Source: Flavobacteriales bacterium UBA1494 (lineage in GTDB: Bacteria > Bacteroidota > Bacteroidia > Flavobacteriales_E > Vicingaceae). Taken from it: a stretch of 33,509 bases of DNA. Below are positions 25,754 to 33,509 of this stretch, piece after piece. The position numbers were made by a program, and so were the translations under genes. A model generated the notes under the pieces. That model had not been told where the DNA came from, made no database searches, and saw nothing but the letters and a program-made list of their open reading frames with translations. The first letter of the stretch is position 1. The number at the start of each line of letters is the position of its first letter. The stretch spans positions 1 to 33,509 of the forward strand of contig CAJJAT010000045.1 in assembly GCA_905182175.1 (NCBI GenBank), given 5' to 3'.

Positions 25754-25916
25754 TATTGACCAACTCAACGAGCAAAACAGAGCGTTGATATTACTAGAAC
25801 TAAAAACATACCACAAAATACTATTGCAGAAACCGTTGGTTTAGTGCACGGAACATTATGAACACGGTTAAGTCGAATTCGAAAATCACTTTTAAAATGT
25901 ATCAAAAGTGGAAAAT
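25754..25916 (+). pseudogene. ECF sigma factor fragment (region 4 only)
   Basis: The sequence starts in the frame IDQLNEQNRALILLEL and, after a one-step frame change, continues NTIAETVGLVHGTL, a stop, then TRLSRIRKSLLKCIKSGK and a TGA at 25914-25916. This is the region 4 helix-turn-helix of an ECF sigma factor: E..R..I/LL.L, then P...IAE..G...GT..TRL.R.R..L. Regions 2 and the linker are missing, and the remaining part begins right after the 36-bp palindrome. The stop overlaps the start of the anti-sigma-like partner, the usual arrangement for such pairs. Confidence 0.65.
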
Positions 25917-26440
25917 GATAACTTAAATAAATTATGGGAGATGCAAGCAAATGATAGCTCAAAATTTACTTCCAATGATATTATAATAAAAGCAAAAAGA
26001 ACAACCCTGCGGACAATATACCAGTCTTACTGTAATGTCACGAACAGTAATTATATTAATTATTTATATTTTTTATTATGCACTCAATCAATGGAATACT
26101 TTTGATTTAGGTTTAATTCTTATGATTACAAGTCTTACATTGAGAATTATAATGGAATTCAATTCATTATATCGCTGAAGAAAACAACTTATTTTAATGA
26201 CTCAAAAATCTTACCACGCTTATCTGAAAAAGTATTACAAAGCCAGACCCATGATAAATTATGTTATTACTCCAATCTGTATTGCGGTTTACATATTGGC
26301 TTTTTATTCTACTACCTTACCTTAAGAGGTGCTTTTCAAAAGCTTTCTATCATTACCTTCTAATTTGAGGTACTCCTTCTCTTATTGTTGTTATTGCTAT
26401 TATTATTAAAAGCACTATCAAAGAACAACGGTTTATATAG
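25908..26440 (+). pseudogene. Membrane anti-sigma-like partner protein, decayed
   Basis: It starts with GTG at 25908, overlapping the sigma fragment stop: MENDNLNKLWEMQANDSSKF and DIIIKAKRTTLR. This N terminus is typical of the small membrane proteins encoded directly after ECF sigma factors in Bacteroidota. After about 26010 the frame shifts. Two hydrophobic segments are visible in other frames (IILIIYIFYYALNQWNTFDL and MINYVITPICIAVYILAFYS), with LRIIMEFNSLYR and SYHAYLKKYYKARP between them, then a final segment to a TAG at 26438-26440. Several stops and frame changes make it inactive. The function as an anti-sigma factor is inferred from position. Confidence 0.6.
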
Positions 26441-26478
26441 CAATTGTATAAATGATAAATAATATCAAATAGAGTAAA

Positions 26479-26495
26479 GAAAACGTTGCGCAACA
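26479..26495 (+). repeat. Short flanking repeat, left copy
   Basis: GAAAACGTTGCGCAACA resembles TAAAACGTTGCACGACA at 27214-27230. The shared core is AAAACGTTGC followed by RCRACA. The two copies are in direct orientation on either side of the membrane-protein pseudogene. Confidence 0.4.
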
Positions 26496-26663
26496 CCGCA
26501 CTTAATTTATTGTTAGTTCTAGCCTACTCACAAAAACTCTCGTGGATTTTCTATTCGGTTTTTATTTGTATATCAATTTCTTAAACAACGCAACAAACCG
26601 TACACACAAAGTTGAGCAACATTTGAATAAAAGAATAAAATTAACCAATATCAAATATAATTT

Positions 26664-27216
26664 ATGGAAAAAAAGTTTGACAAAGTTGAAAGCGGAAATT
26701 CAATTTCAAGCAAAAAATGGAATTAATCTTATTATTTTTGCGGGTATGTAATGATTGGAAATATCTTACATATGGACTTTAGAAAACACTTTATATAACA
26801 AAAGTACATTCAGTTTTATGATTGGAGCAACCTTGCTTACTTTTGCTTTTGCTTTTGGATTATCTAAACTCTCAAAACAAATTGGAAAGTAAAAGACAAC
26901 CCTCTGCAACCGATTGGACTTTTTCTGAACTTTCTCAACTAATTTACTTTCCATACTTAATTTTATCTTAATTAAGTATTCTGATTATTTCATTATAGCA
27001 TACGCTATTACAACAGATGCTAATTTATTTCCTTACGCCTGGTTTTATGACGAGATTGGATATGCTGTTTGTGCTGTAATAATTTCTATTGAAACATTAC
27101 TGTTTATAATGAATATTGAAGTTGAAAAAATGTGGATTGTTCCATTATTTACATCAACCACGGTATTTTTACTCGCAGGGTGGATTTTAATAAGGAATAA
27201 GAAGGAGAAGGAATAA
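26664..27216 (+). pseudogene. Multi-pass membrane protein pseudogene (DUF7010-like)
   Basis: Starting at the ATG at 26664, three frames read together as one integral membrane protein: KAEIQFQAKNGINLIIFAGM, a double stop, LEISYIWTLENTLYNKS, FMIGATLLTFAFAFGLSKL, then in other frames NWKVKDNPLQPIGLFLNF and YFIIAYAITTDANLFPYAWF, and VEKMWIVPLFTSTTVFLLAG to a TAA at 27214-27216. It looks like the family I know as DUF7010, but the family name is from memory and uncertain. At least three disruptions are present. Function unknown. Short direct repeats flank it. Confidence 0.55.
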
Positions 27217-27230
27217 AACGTTGCACGACA
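27214..27230 (+). repeat. Short flanking repeat, right copy
   Basis: TAAAACGTTGCACGACA begins at the stop codon of the membrane-protein pseudogene and matches the repeat at 26479-26495. It continues into a small hairpin-forming stretch (CAATG ... CATTG, about 27228-27245). Confidence 0.4.
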
Positions 27231-27459
27231 ATGGCTATGAGTCATTGCTTATTGTCACATACTTCGGAAATTCCTGCGTAGTTTACAACTTGGTATGTAC
27301 CTGTAAAGACAAGTTGCAATCCCCACAACTACCAACATAAAGGACCATTATGGGTAACTATAGACAAATTTTAGAATATTAAAATCATCAAAATTTCATT
27401 GTCTCATATTTCTATCAGTCTAAGTTCTGGAATAACTACAAAATATGTGACTATTTTTA

Positions 27460-28380
27460 TTAAGCCGCTTTATTAAATATTTTTTCTAATTCTAACTACA
27501 CCTCTTAAGGTGTTTTATACCCTAAAGTAGATGGTATTATCTTTGTATTGAACCATTTTATGTAGTCATTCAAACAGTCAAATAACTGTTGATTTGAGGT
27601 GAACTTGTATCTGTTGGTATATTCTTGCTTTATAGTCTTAAAGAGGCTCTCAGTGGCTATGTTATTTCAACAATTACCTTTTCTACTCATGCTTTGTGCT
27701 ATATTTACATTTTCCCTGAGAACACGTGACATTTTGTTCGCAGCATACGGAACACCTTGATCAGAGAGAAATATAAAGTTAAATTTGATATTTCTAATAC
27801 TAATCGCTGATAACCGAGTATTCAATACTGTATTTTCGACTGTCATATCTTCACTCAACATCCTACAACTATCTTTCTATTTGCTAAGTCAATAATTGTA
27901 TTAAGATAGTTTCAATCATCGTTAACCCGAATATACGTGCTGTCAGACACCCACTTTGACTTATGGTAATACACTCAAAGTTTCTGTCTAAAATGTTTTT
28001 AGCAACTCAATAATTGTGATTTGAATCTTTAGTAACTACAAACTTCCTTCTTGAAATACTTCTCAATCCTAACTTTCGCATTAATACAGCAACGTAAGAA
28101 CGAGAATAAAATAATTTTTCTCTTTCTAACATCTTCTGAAGACGATAACTACAATAATTTTCTCGGCTCTCTTTAAACAAGCCAACTATTCTACTTAGTA
28201 AGAAGGCTGTAGTTGTTTCTTTGATCGGTTTGTCTCTCATTTTTAGCCAATGGTAAAAGACGTTTTTACTTATATTCATATAATAACACATCTTTTCGAT
28301 AGGAAATAACTCTTTGTTTTCTAACAGAAAATTATATTTTAATTGCCACTCTTGGAAAAGATACCCACTCTCTTTTTTAA
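27460..28380 (-). pseudogene. IS3-family OrfB (DDE transposase) pseudogene
   Basis: The N-terminal HTH_21 region is in one frame (28291-28007: MCYYMNISKNVFYHWLKMRD to SISRRKFVVTKDSNHNY). The rve/DDE region is broken into pieces, including SDQGVPYAANKMSRVLRENV (27780-27720) and the terminal LEKIFNKAA with a stop at 27462-27460. Compared with the second copy, the catalytic-region HSDQG has become LSDQG and the region round the last Glu is frameshifted. Inactive. Confidence 0.75.
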
Positions 28381-28619
28381 TATATTACACTCTAATTTAG
28401 TATCCTGAAATTATTTTCATAGCTTTTAAAATTCTAACTCTTCGGCAGATATTACTCTTTTCTATGATAAATCTCCTGACTTGGTCTCATACTCTCTACG
28501 CCAACGTCTTATTACTCCATCTTGCATATTATACTCTTCGCTAATCTCTTTGCTCTTTTACTAGAAATTAAAAGTTCAGCAATCATGGCTTGGAACTCGT
28601 TGTCAAATTGTCGTTTCAT
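28339..28619 (-). pseudogene. IS3-family OrfA (helix-turn-helix) pseudogene
   Basis: It begins MKRQFDNEFQAMIAELLISS and contains, in shifted frames, the expected HTH and leucine-zipper landmarks (a DGVIRRWRREYETKSGDLS-like stretch read with changes, then VGIFSKSGN and a TAA at 28341-28339). Several stops and frameshifts are present. In intact IS3 elements OrfA binds the element ends and is fused to OrfB by programmed frameshifting. Confidence 0.65.
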
Positions 28620-28734
28620 ATTTCAAATTTATAGTTTCTGACTATAGAGATTCGTTTCATCAAATGTAGACACTCGATTCTTTTATCTTTTCTCAAACAA
28701 TAGAAAACAAACAATAATTCAAGAATGTATTGAC

Positions 28735-28983
28735 TTGTCTGAATTACAACAATATCTTGAACCAAACGAAATTGACAGTAATAAAAGACTAATAATTCAC
28801 AATGATGGAGTTTTACAGACTGATTTAAAACTTTGTAAATTTAGCTTACCAGTTAAATTTATGACCAAGGAAGACTTATTATTTAATAATATGAGAGCAT
28901 TTTTAGACTTTAACGTATTTGAACTTTCCGACTCTCAAGCAAATCTTGAATTTTATTCTAATTTTGAAGGATTAACCATCTAA
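28735..28983 (+). CDS. Hypothetical protein, probably 5'-truncated by the adjacent IS
   Basis: A frame open from at least 28692 runs to a TAA at 28981-28983 and reads as a well-formed acidic peptide (NRKQTIIQECIDL, SELQQYLEPNEIDSNKRLII, HNDGVLQTDLKLCKF). No ATG is available and the only candidate start is a TTG at 28735. The right side of the decayed IS lies just upstream, so the gene was probably cut by that insertion. I do not recognise the family. Confidence 0.4.
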   Translation: MSELQQYLEPNEIDSNKRLIIHNDGVLQTDLKLCKFSLPVKFMTKEDLLFNNMRAFLDFNVFELSDSQANLEFYSNFEGLTI

Positions 28984-29587
28984 ATGACATTTGAAAAGAC
29001 CCGCAACAATTGGAAAATAAAGCCCAACAAAATATTTGAAAACAAAACTTTATTCAGTTAATTAAAGAGCTTGATTTATTGTATAATTGATATTATATTG
29101 TCGTAAATCTAATACATTAATACTTTATTGTACAGGCTTAACAACTTGCTAAACTTGTTTACAAGTCTAATTATGGTAAGATAAATTTTTAGCAGAAAAA
29201 ATCGCTGTTAGCAGTATTTCAATTTACAGTTTATTTGTCTCAAATTACTTATGGCAAGACTGACAACCAAACTTGAGATTGTCAGACTCAGAAAAAACAG
29301 AGATTAAAATAAAAACCCACAGAATTGTACATAATAAATTATTAATCATAATGTTAAAATATGTTTTCGCTTGTGAAAGTTCATATAATATACTCATAGA
29401 TTTTATATTGTTCGATAAATTACAAAACTGCTTTGCATTTTTATTAATTAGTAAATTACAAACATTACCTTTACTATTGGCGTAACTAACTCTTCCGCGT
29501 GCGTTATGGGCAATTACTAAAGTTAGAAACCATTATCATTAAAAAAAATACGAGAAAATTAACTGTTATTATTAATACTTTTGAATT
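28984..29587. other. Intergenic region upstream of the polysaccharide cluster
   Basis: About 600 bp, AT-rich, with no gene I can support. A + strand frame at 29273-29485 is open but its peptide is low-complexity and unlike any family. A possible promoter box for the dioxygenase gene is at its end. Confidence 0.5.
29576..29583 (+). promoter_or_regulatory. Possible -7 box of the dioxygenase gene
   Basis: TACTTTTG matches TAnnTTTG, but no -33 TTG is seen at the right distance. The box ends only four bases before the ATG at 29588, so a transcript from it would be leaderless or nearly so. Confidence 0.3.
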
Positions 29588-30439
29588 ATGCAAGAAATTG
29601 ATAAGACTAAATTTGACATCGAAGGATTTACATTGATAAAAAATGTATTAACTAAAGATGAAGTAGAAAAACTAAGAAAGGCTTCTTACAAATTAATTGC
29701 AGAAGATGAAAAAAATGGCAATTATATAATTCATCGTTTCGCTAAAAATCACATAGGGTGTCTGACAGCCATTTCTGAATTCCGTAAATTAATTATAGAT
29801 GATCGTGTTCTTAAAATTGCAACTAAACTATTAGGTGAAAAGCCAACATTTTTTGGTGACTGTATTATGGAAATTGGTATTGGGAACAGAGGATTTCATA
29901 AAGATACTGCTAACAGAAATGATCAGACTCATCCTGATTGGACAGAAGATTATCCTGTAATTAGAATTGCATTTTATTTAGAAGATCATGCGAATCATTC
30001 CGGAGGATTGAAGGTAAGAGTTGGTTCACAAAATACTGTAAAGACAAATCAAGGCAAAGCTGTCATTCTCCCAACCCAAGCAGGCGATGCTGCAGCTTTT
30101 TGTCTACGAACAAGCCACGCAGGTAATGCAGTTAGATTAAAAATAGCTCCCAATATATCTTTACACACCAGTTTGGAGAAAAGAATTCCTAATTTCCTTA
30201 AGGTGCCTGAAGAAAAAGAACGGATTTCTATATTCTTAACTTATGGCCTTAAAAGCGGTGCTCTTGATCGTTTTATGGAATATATGTATAATCATAGTGT
30301 ATATCAAAAAAGAATCCATAATACCAATTATTCAACTGCTGTAAAAGATGAGATTTCTTCAAAAGTAAATTTTATCGATATCACAGAATCTTACAAAGCA
30401 TATAACAATCAACAGCAATGCCCAATTTTGAAGAAGTAG
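29588..30439 (+). CDS. Phytanoyl-CoA dioxygenase (PhyH) family protein
   Basis: A 283-residue Fe(II)/2-oxoglutarate-dependent oxygenase of the PhyH family. The metal-binding triad is visible: His104 and Asp106 in FHKDTANRND, and His177 in RTSHAGNAVRLK. Arg183 is well placed to bind 2-oxoglutarate. The N-terminal DIEGFTLIKNVLTKDEVEKL is the standard opening of the family. These enzymes hydroxylate small molecules or sugar and lipid precursors. The substrate here is unknown. The last 22 bases overlap the following methyltransferase, so the two are probably co-translated. With a flippase next door, a role in modifying a surface-polysaccharide building block is inferred. The start is supported by the conserved N terminus. 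Confidence 0.85.
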   Translation: MQEIDKTKFDIEGFTLIKNVLTKDEVEKLRKASYKLIAEDEKNGNYIIHRFAKNHIGCLTAISEFRKLIIDDRVLKIATKLLGEKPTFFGDCIMEIGIGNRGFHKDTANRNDQTHPDWTEDYPVIRIAFYLEDHANHSGGLKVRVGSQNTVKTNQGKAVILPTQAGDAAAFCLRTSHAGNAVRLKIAPNISLHTSLEKRIPNFLKVPEEKERISIFLTYGLKSGALDRFMEYMYNHSVYQKRIHNTNYSTAVKDEISSKVNFIDITESYKAYNNQQQCPILKK

Positions 30440-31320
30440 AATGTGCCGTATGTCATAGCAAAAATCGATTTGAAGTATCTAAAAAGGGGCAACACAATAT
30501 TCCATTAAGCCTTGTTTTGTGCAAAGACTGTGGCTTGGGTTATCTGAATCCTAGGTGGGATGCTGAATCATATTTTAATTTTTATTCAAATGAATATGAT
30601 TCCTATTATCGTCCTTCGTTAGTTTCTGAGATTAACACAAAAGACCCTGGTAATAGTCCAATAATTCATCGTTTAAGAACCAACAAGCTACTTCCAACAG
30701 ACTTTACAAACGTTTTAGATATTGGAAGTGGTGCAGGAGAAAGCTTATTAAATGTTCAGAAATTATTCCCAAACGCTAATTTGTTCGCGATTGAACCTTC
30801 TGAAGAGAGTCAGAAGAATCTGACTGATAATGGAATTAAAGTAATATCAAATGATGCTAATTCCGATTGGGAGAAAGGAAGCGAAGGAAAGTACTCCTTA
30901 ATTATACTCCGTCATGTCTTAGAACATTTCCTTAACCCACTAGAAGTTTTAAAAAAGATGCACAGAAGTCTGAGCGAAGACGGTTTATTATATATTGCAG
31001 TACCCAACAATTTACTACCGACGAAGAACTTAGAATCTAAATGGTTTAGAGTTGTTCATACCTACTATTTCAACAAGTATTCTCTGAAAAACATTCTTCA
31101 CAAATCTGGATTAGAAACAATAGTAATGCAAGAAGGTGATGAACTAAATCAACATGAATTATTTACCATTGTAAAGAAAAGCAATGTGAATTTAGAACTT
31201 GAGATTTCATCTAATAACTATGAAGAACAAAAACAAGTGTTCGAGGATGGCTTAAAAAATGACAAAAAATCTCTTAATGTTTTAAAATCAACGTTACTTA
31301 ATATTTTAGGGAAATCTTAG
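30418..31320 (+). CDS. Class I SAM-dependent methyltransferase with an N-terminal zinc ribbon
   Basis: This 300-residue protein begins with a four-cysteine zinc-binding module (Cys9, Cys12, Cys35, Cys38, including LVLCKDCGLGYLNP). A Rossmann methyltransferase domain follows (about 95-230), with the SAM-binding loop VLDIGSGAGES near 99-109, an acidic motif in FAIEPSEES, and ILRHVLEHFLNPLEVLKKMH near 165. This layout is common in C-methyltransferases and related enzymes of sugar or polysaccharide pathways. The exact substrate cannot be read from sequence. It overlaps the PhyH-family gene by 22 bases. Its stop codon overlaps the stop of the convergent flippase gene. Confidence 0.88.
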   Translation: MPNFEEVECAVCHSKNRFEVSKKGQHNIPLSLVLCKDCGLGYLNPRWDAESYFNFYSNEYDSYYRPSLVSEINTKDPGNSPIIHRLRTNKLLPTDFTNVLDIGSGAGESLLNVQKLFPNANLFAIEPSEESQKNLTDNGIKVISNDANSDWEKGSEGKYSLIILRHVLEHFLNPLEVLKKMHRSLSEDGLLYIAVPNNLLPTKNLESKWFRVVHTYYFNKYSLKNILHKSGLETIVMQEGDELNQHELFTIVKKSNVNLELEISSNNYEEQKQVFEDGLKNDKKSLNVLKSTLLNILGKS

Positions 31321-32804
31321 TTCGAACGAAAGTCTACTTTTGCAAGTAGTTTTTTATATAACCTATTAATATCTTCAGATATGTTAAGGTACAGTGTAAA
31401 AAAACCCACATACAACACTAAAATAATAGATCGATACAAAGTGTCAAAATAAATATTGAATGCATATGGTAAGATTTCTGCAATACCAAATGCACTAGCG
31501 AGAATGAATGTTACTTGCACTGTCTGTATAGAAAATGGATGGATATCAAATTTCAATCGTACAAATTGTGCTCTTATCAAATAAAACAATGTGAGTGAGA
31601 ACATAGTTGCAATTGCACCACCTTCTAAGCCCCATAAAGGAATCATTATAGCATTTGAAATAACCGTAAAAATCGCAAGAGTAACGGATGTAATAGTATC
31701 AAATCTATAATATCGGGAAATATTAATTATCGATCCCGCAACTCCAAACATCATAGTTAATACTCTTGAAAGACCTAAAAAAAATAAAACCATTTTTCCT
31801 TGCCGATACTCTATTCGTTGTAATTCAAAAAAGTTATCCAAATTAGTCCATAATAAAATGAAAGCTATACCCCCTGCAAGAAATTGAGTGGTTGAAGATT
31901 TTTTATAAATAACTTCAATCTCATCAATCCGCTTTAATTTAAATGCTCTTGCAATTATTGGTGATGCAATTTTTGTAATTGCTATTGCTGGAATGAATAT
32001 TAATATACTGAGATAAACAGCGTTCGCGTATATAGCTAAGCCTACTCCTCCAAGAAAATATCCAACCATCAAAATATCAACCTTAGCAATTAATAAATTA
32101 GAAAATCCTGATAATATTGAAAAAAAGCTATAATTAAAATAAACTTTTCTCATTTTATTTGGAAAATAGCGAAAATCAATTTTAACAAACAATTCCCCTT
32201 CTAATTGCAGATGAATAACGTAAATAACTAATGTTAAGAAATGTGCACACAAAAACACAACAATAAAAAGACGAAAATCTATTAACTCGTAATAAAACAA
32301 AACAAGAATAATTGTAATAAGAAACCTGTGAAAAACTTCCTTAACAAAAGTAGTTAAGGCAGTTCGTGCCCTAGCTTTAATGTAACCTTCAAGAACCAAA
32401 TTCATTAAAAGTAAAAACGTCAACGGAAATAACACCCAAAAATATTCTTTAAAAAGAGTTGTCCTACCGATATATGTTTCAATTACAGTATTCTGAATTA
32501 AAAATAAAATTATAGCTGTAATAAGAAATCCAAAAAAAGAAATTATAATACTAATCGATAAGAGTCCTCCGTCATTTTTACCTTCTCGATTAAAAAAGGG
32601 AAAAAACCGAACCAAGCTACTTACACTACCTAAGCTAGAAAATGTAGCAGCAATAACAGCAATGCTTAATAGGGCTTCGCGCAAACCAAACTGCTCGATG
32701 GTAAACAATCGATTCATAAGAAGGCTAACATTTAAGAAACCCAAGATTGCACCGAGGTAACTAAATACAGTTGAAATAGAAGCCTGTCTAATTATTATAC
32801 CCAA
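31317..32804 (-). CDS. Oligosaccharide flippase family protein (Wzx-like)
   Basis: A 495-residue integral membrane protein with about 12-14 predicted hydrophobic helices, in the MATE/MOP (polysaccharide exporter) superfamily. It opens IIIRQASISTVFSYLGAILG and has the characteristic ISRYYRFDTITSV and LWGLEGGAIATMFSL segments of Wzx-type lipid-linked sugar flippases. Such proteins move undecaprenyl-linked repeat units across the inner membrane for O-antigen or exopolysaccharide. It is convergent with the methyltransferase, and the two genes overlap by four bases at their stops. No polymerase or glycosyltransferases are in the window, so this is only one edge of, or a displaced part of, a polysaccharide locus. 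Confidence 0.88.
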   Translation of the reverse strand: MGIIIRQASISTVFSYLGAILGFLNVSLLMNRLFTIEQFGLREALLSIAVIAATFSSLGSVSSLVRFFPFFNREGKNDGGLLSISIIISFFGFLITAIILFLIQNTVIETYIGRTTLFKEYFWVLFPLTFLLLMNLVLEGYIKARARTALTTFVKEVFHRFLITIILVLFYYELIDFRLFIVVFLCAHFLTLVIYVIHLQLEGELFVKIDFRYFPNKMRKVYFNYSFFSILSGFSNLLIAKVDILMVGYFLGGVGLAIYANAVYLSILIFIPAIAITKIASPIIARAFKLKRIDEIEVIYKKSSTTQFLAGGIAFILLWTNLDNFFELQRIEYRQGKMVLFFLGLSRVLTMMFGVAGSIINISRYYRFDTITSVTLAIFTVISNAIMIPLWGLEGGAIATMFSLTLFYLIRAQFVRLKFDIHPFSIQTVQVTFILASAFGIAEILPYAFNIYFDTLYRSIILVLYVGFFTLYLNISEDINRLYKKLLAKVDFRSN

Positions 32805-33012
32805 AAAATTAATTTAAAACATTTAGATCATAAAAGTAAACAGTTTTACTGTTGGTATATTTTATTTTATTTTTATAAATTTTATAATTCTATCCACTTC
32901 TCCATCAGTAGAATAAAAAACTTGACAATAAATCTTTCATATGCCCGAATATCAATTTTAGAACTTATTAAAACTTTAACTAGACTATTTCGACTATATG
33001 CTGGAACATCGA

Positions 33013-33509
33013 TTCTGGAATACCTACAAAATACGTGACTATTTTTTTTAAGCCGCTTTATTAAATAACTTTTCTAATTCTAACTGCATCTCTAAAGGTG
33101 TTTTATAACCTAAAGTAGTATGTATTCTTTTTGTGTTATACCAACAGATATAATCCTTTAAACAATCAAATAGCTGTTGATTTGAGGTGAATTTATATCT
33201 ATTAGTACATTCATATTTAATTGTTTTAAAAAGGCTCTCAGCGGTTGCATTATCCCAGCAATTGCCCTTTCTACTCATGCTTTGTGTTATCTTTATATTC
33301 TCCCTTAAAACACGAGACATTTTATTTGCTGCATATTGAACGCCTTGATCAGAATGAAATATAAAATTGAATTTGATATTTCCAATACTAATCGCTGATA
33401 ACCAGGCACTCCATACTGTGTTTTTGACTGTCATATCTTCACTCAACGACCATCCAACTATTTTTCTATCTGCTAAATCCATTATGGTTGTTAAGTAGTT
33501 CCAATCATC
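33013..33509 (-). mobile_element. IS3-family insertion sequence, second copy, cut by the window end
   Basis: The left end (TTCTGGAATA, then CTACAAAATA and GTGACTATTTTT) matches the copy at 27425. The orientation is the same as in that copy. The remaining part lies outside the window. Confidence 0.75.
33048..33509 (-). CDS. IS3-family OrfB transposase, C-terminal part
   Basis: The frame is open from the window end (DDWNYLTTIMDLADRKIVGW) to the TAA at 33050-33048, giving 153 codons of the DDE (rve) domain. HSDQG carries the second catalytic Asp, and the final Glu lies in NATAESLFKTIKYE. RIHTTLGYKTP and LEKLFNKAA close the protein as in other IS3 members. No stop or frameshift interrupts the visible part, in contrast to the decayed copy at 27460-28380. 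The gene continues beyond 33509, so an internal ATG at 33482 is not the true start. Confidence 0.85.
   Translation of the reverse strand, partial: DDWNYLTTIMDLADRKIVGWSLSEDMTVKNTVWSAWLSAISIGNIKFNFIFHSDQGVQYAANKMSRVLRENIKITQSMSRKGNCWDNATAESLFKTIKYECTNRYKFTSNQQLFDCLKDYICWYNTKRIHTTLGYKTPLEMQLELEKLFNKAA

Larger units (their letters stand above)
27425..28640 (-). mobile_element. IS3-family insertion sequence, decayed copy
   Basis: The element has the IS3 layout on the minus strand: orfA (28619-28339) then orfB (to 27460). Its left boundary is set by comparison with the second copy at 33013: both begin TTCTGGAATA and continue with CTACAAAATA and GTGACTATTTTT. The right boundary is approximate, shortly after the orfA start. 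I could not identify clean terminal inverted repeats or a target duplication by eye. Confidence 0.75.

Noticed and set aside
26479-27245. Integron attC sites flanking the membrane-protein pseudogene
   Set aside because: The repeats lack a convincing RYYYAAC / GTTRRRY core pair and no integron integrase is seen. I kept only a cassette-like observation.
29273-29485. + strand frame of 70 codons before the dioxygenase gene
   Set aside because: Low-complexity hydrophobic peptide with no signature, in AT-rich DNA where such frames are frequent.
1-33509. CRISPR array or rRNA genes
   Set aside because: No regularly spaced repeats and no rRNA-like conserved stretches were seen anywhere in the window.

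Overview
The window is about 33.5 kb of AT-rich DNA from a Bacteroidota bacterium, most likely in or near the Flavobacteriales. The evidence is type IX secretion system (T9SS) C-terminal sorting domains, a PorP/SprF-family outer-membrane protein, TamB/TamL remnants of the Bacteroidota type, and promoter boxes of the form TAnnTTTG. A DUF3494 ice-binding-like protein hints at a cold or icy habitat, but that is only a hint.

Region 1 (1-5.4 kb) is mostly decayed. It holds one intact Nudix/winged-helix regulator, adjacent tamB and tamL pseudogenes with deletions, stops and frameshifts, a tRNA-Met(CAT) with its own promoter and terminator, and a broken tyrosine integrase beside the tRNA 3' end.

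Region 2 (5.5-21.4 kb) is fully intact and all on the + strand. A TPR histidine kinase and a LytTR response regulator are followed by a promoter and then a tightly packed run of four genes. These are a 3115-residue secreted LamG/FnIII-type adhesin with a type A T9SS sorting domain, a cadherin-repeat protein with a gliding-motility-type (type B) sorting domain, a PorP/SprF-family protein with a coiled-coil tail, and a small exported coiled-coil protein with a SPOR-like end. The simplest reading is a surface adhesion system that carries its own T9SS accessory parts, possibly controlled by the two-component pair.

Region 3 (21.4-29.5 kb) is decayed and mobile-element-rich. It holds a remnant of a REP-associated (RAYT/IS200-like) transposase between two REP-like sequences in opposite orientation, an orphan duplicate of a T9SS sorting domain, the intact ice-binding-like protein, and a perfect 17-bp inverted repeat that abuts a sigma-factor fragment. 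After that come a broken anti-sigma-like partner, a broken membrane-protein cassette flanked by short repeats, and a decayed IS3-family element.

Region 4 (29.6-33.5 kb) is a small surface-polysaccharide-type cluster. A PhyH-family dioxygenase overlaps a class I methyltransferase, and a flippase (Wzx-like) converges on them. It is followed by a second, better preserved IS3-family copy in the same orientation as the first and cut by the window end. The two IS copies therefore bracket the polysaccharide genes.

The contrast between the intact 16-kb adhesin block and the surrounding gene debris is the main large-scale pattern of the window.
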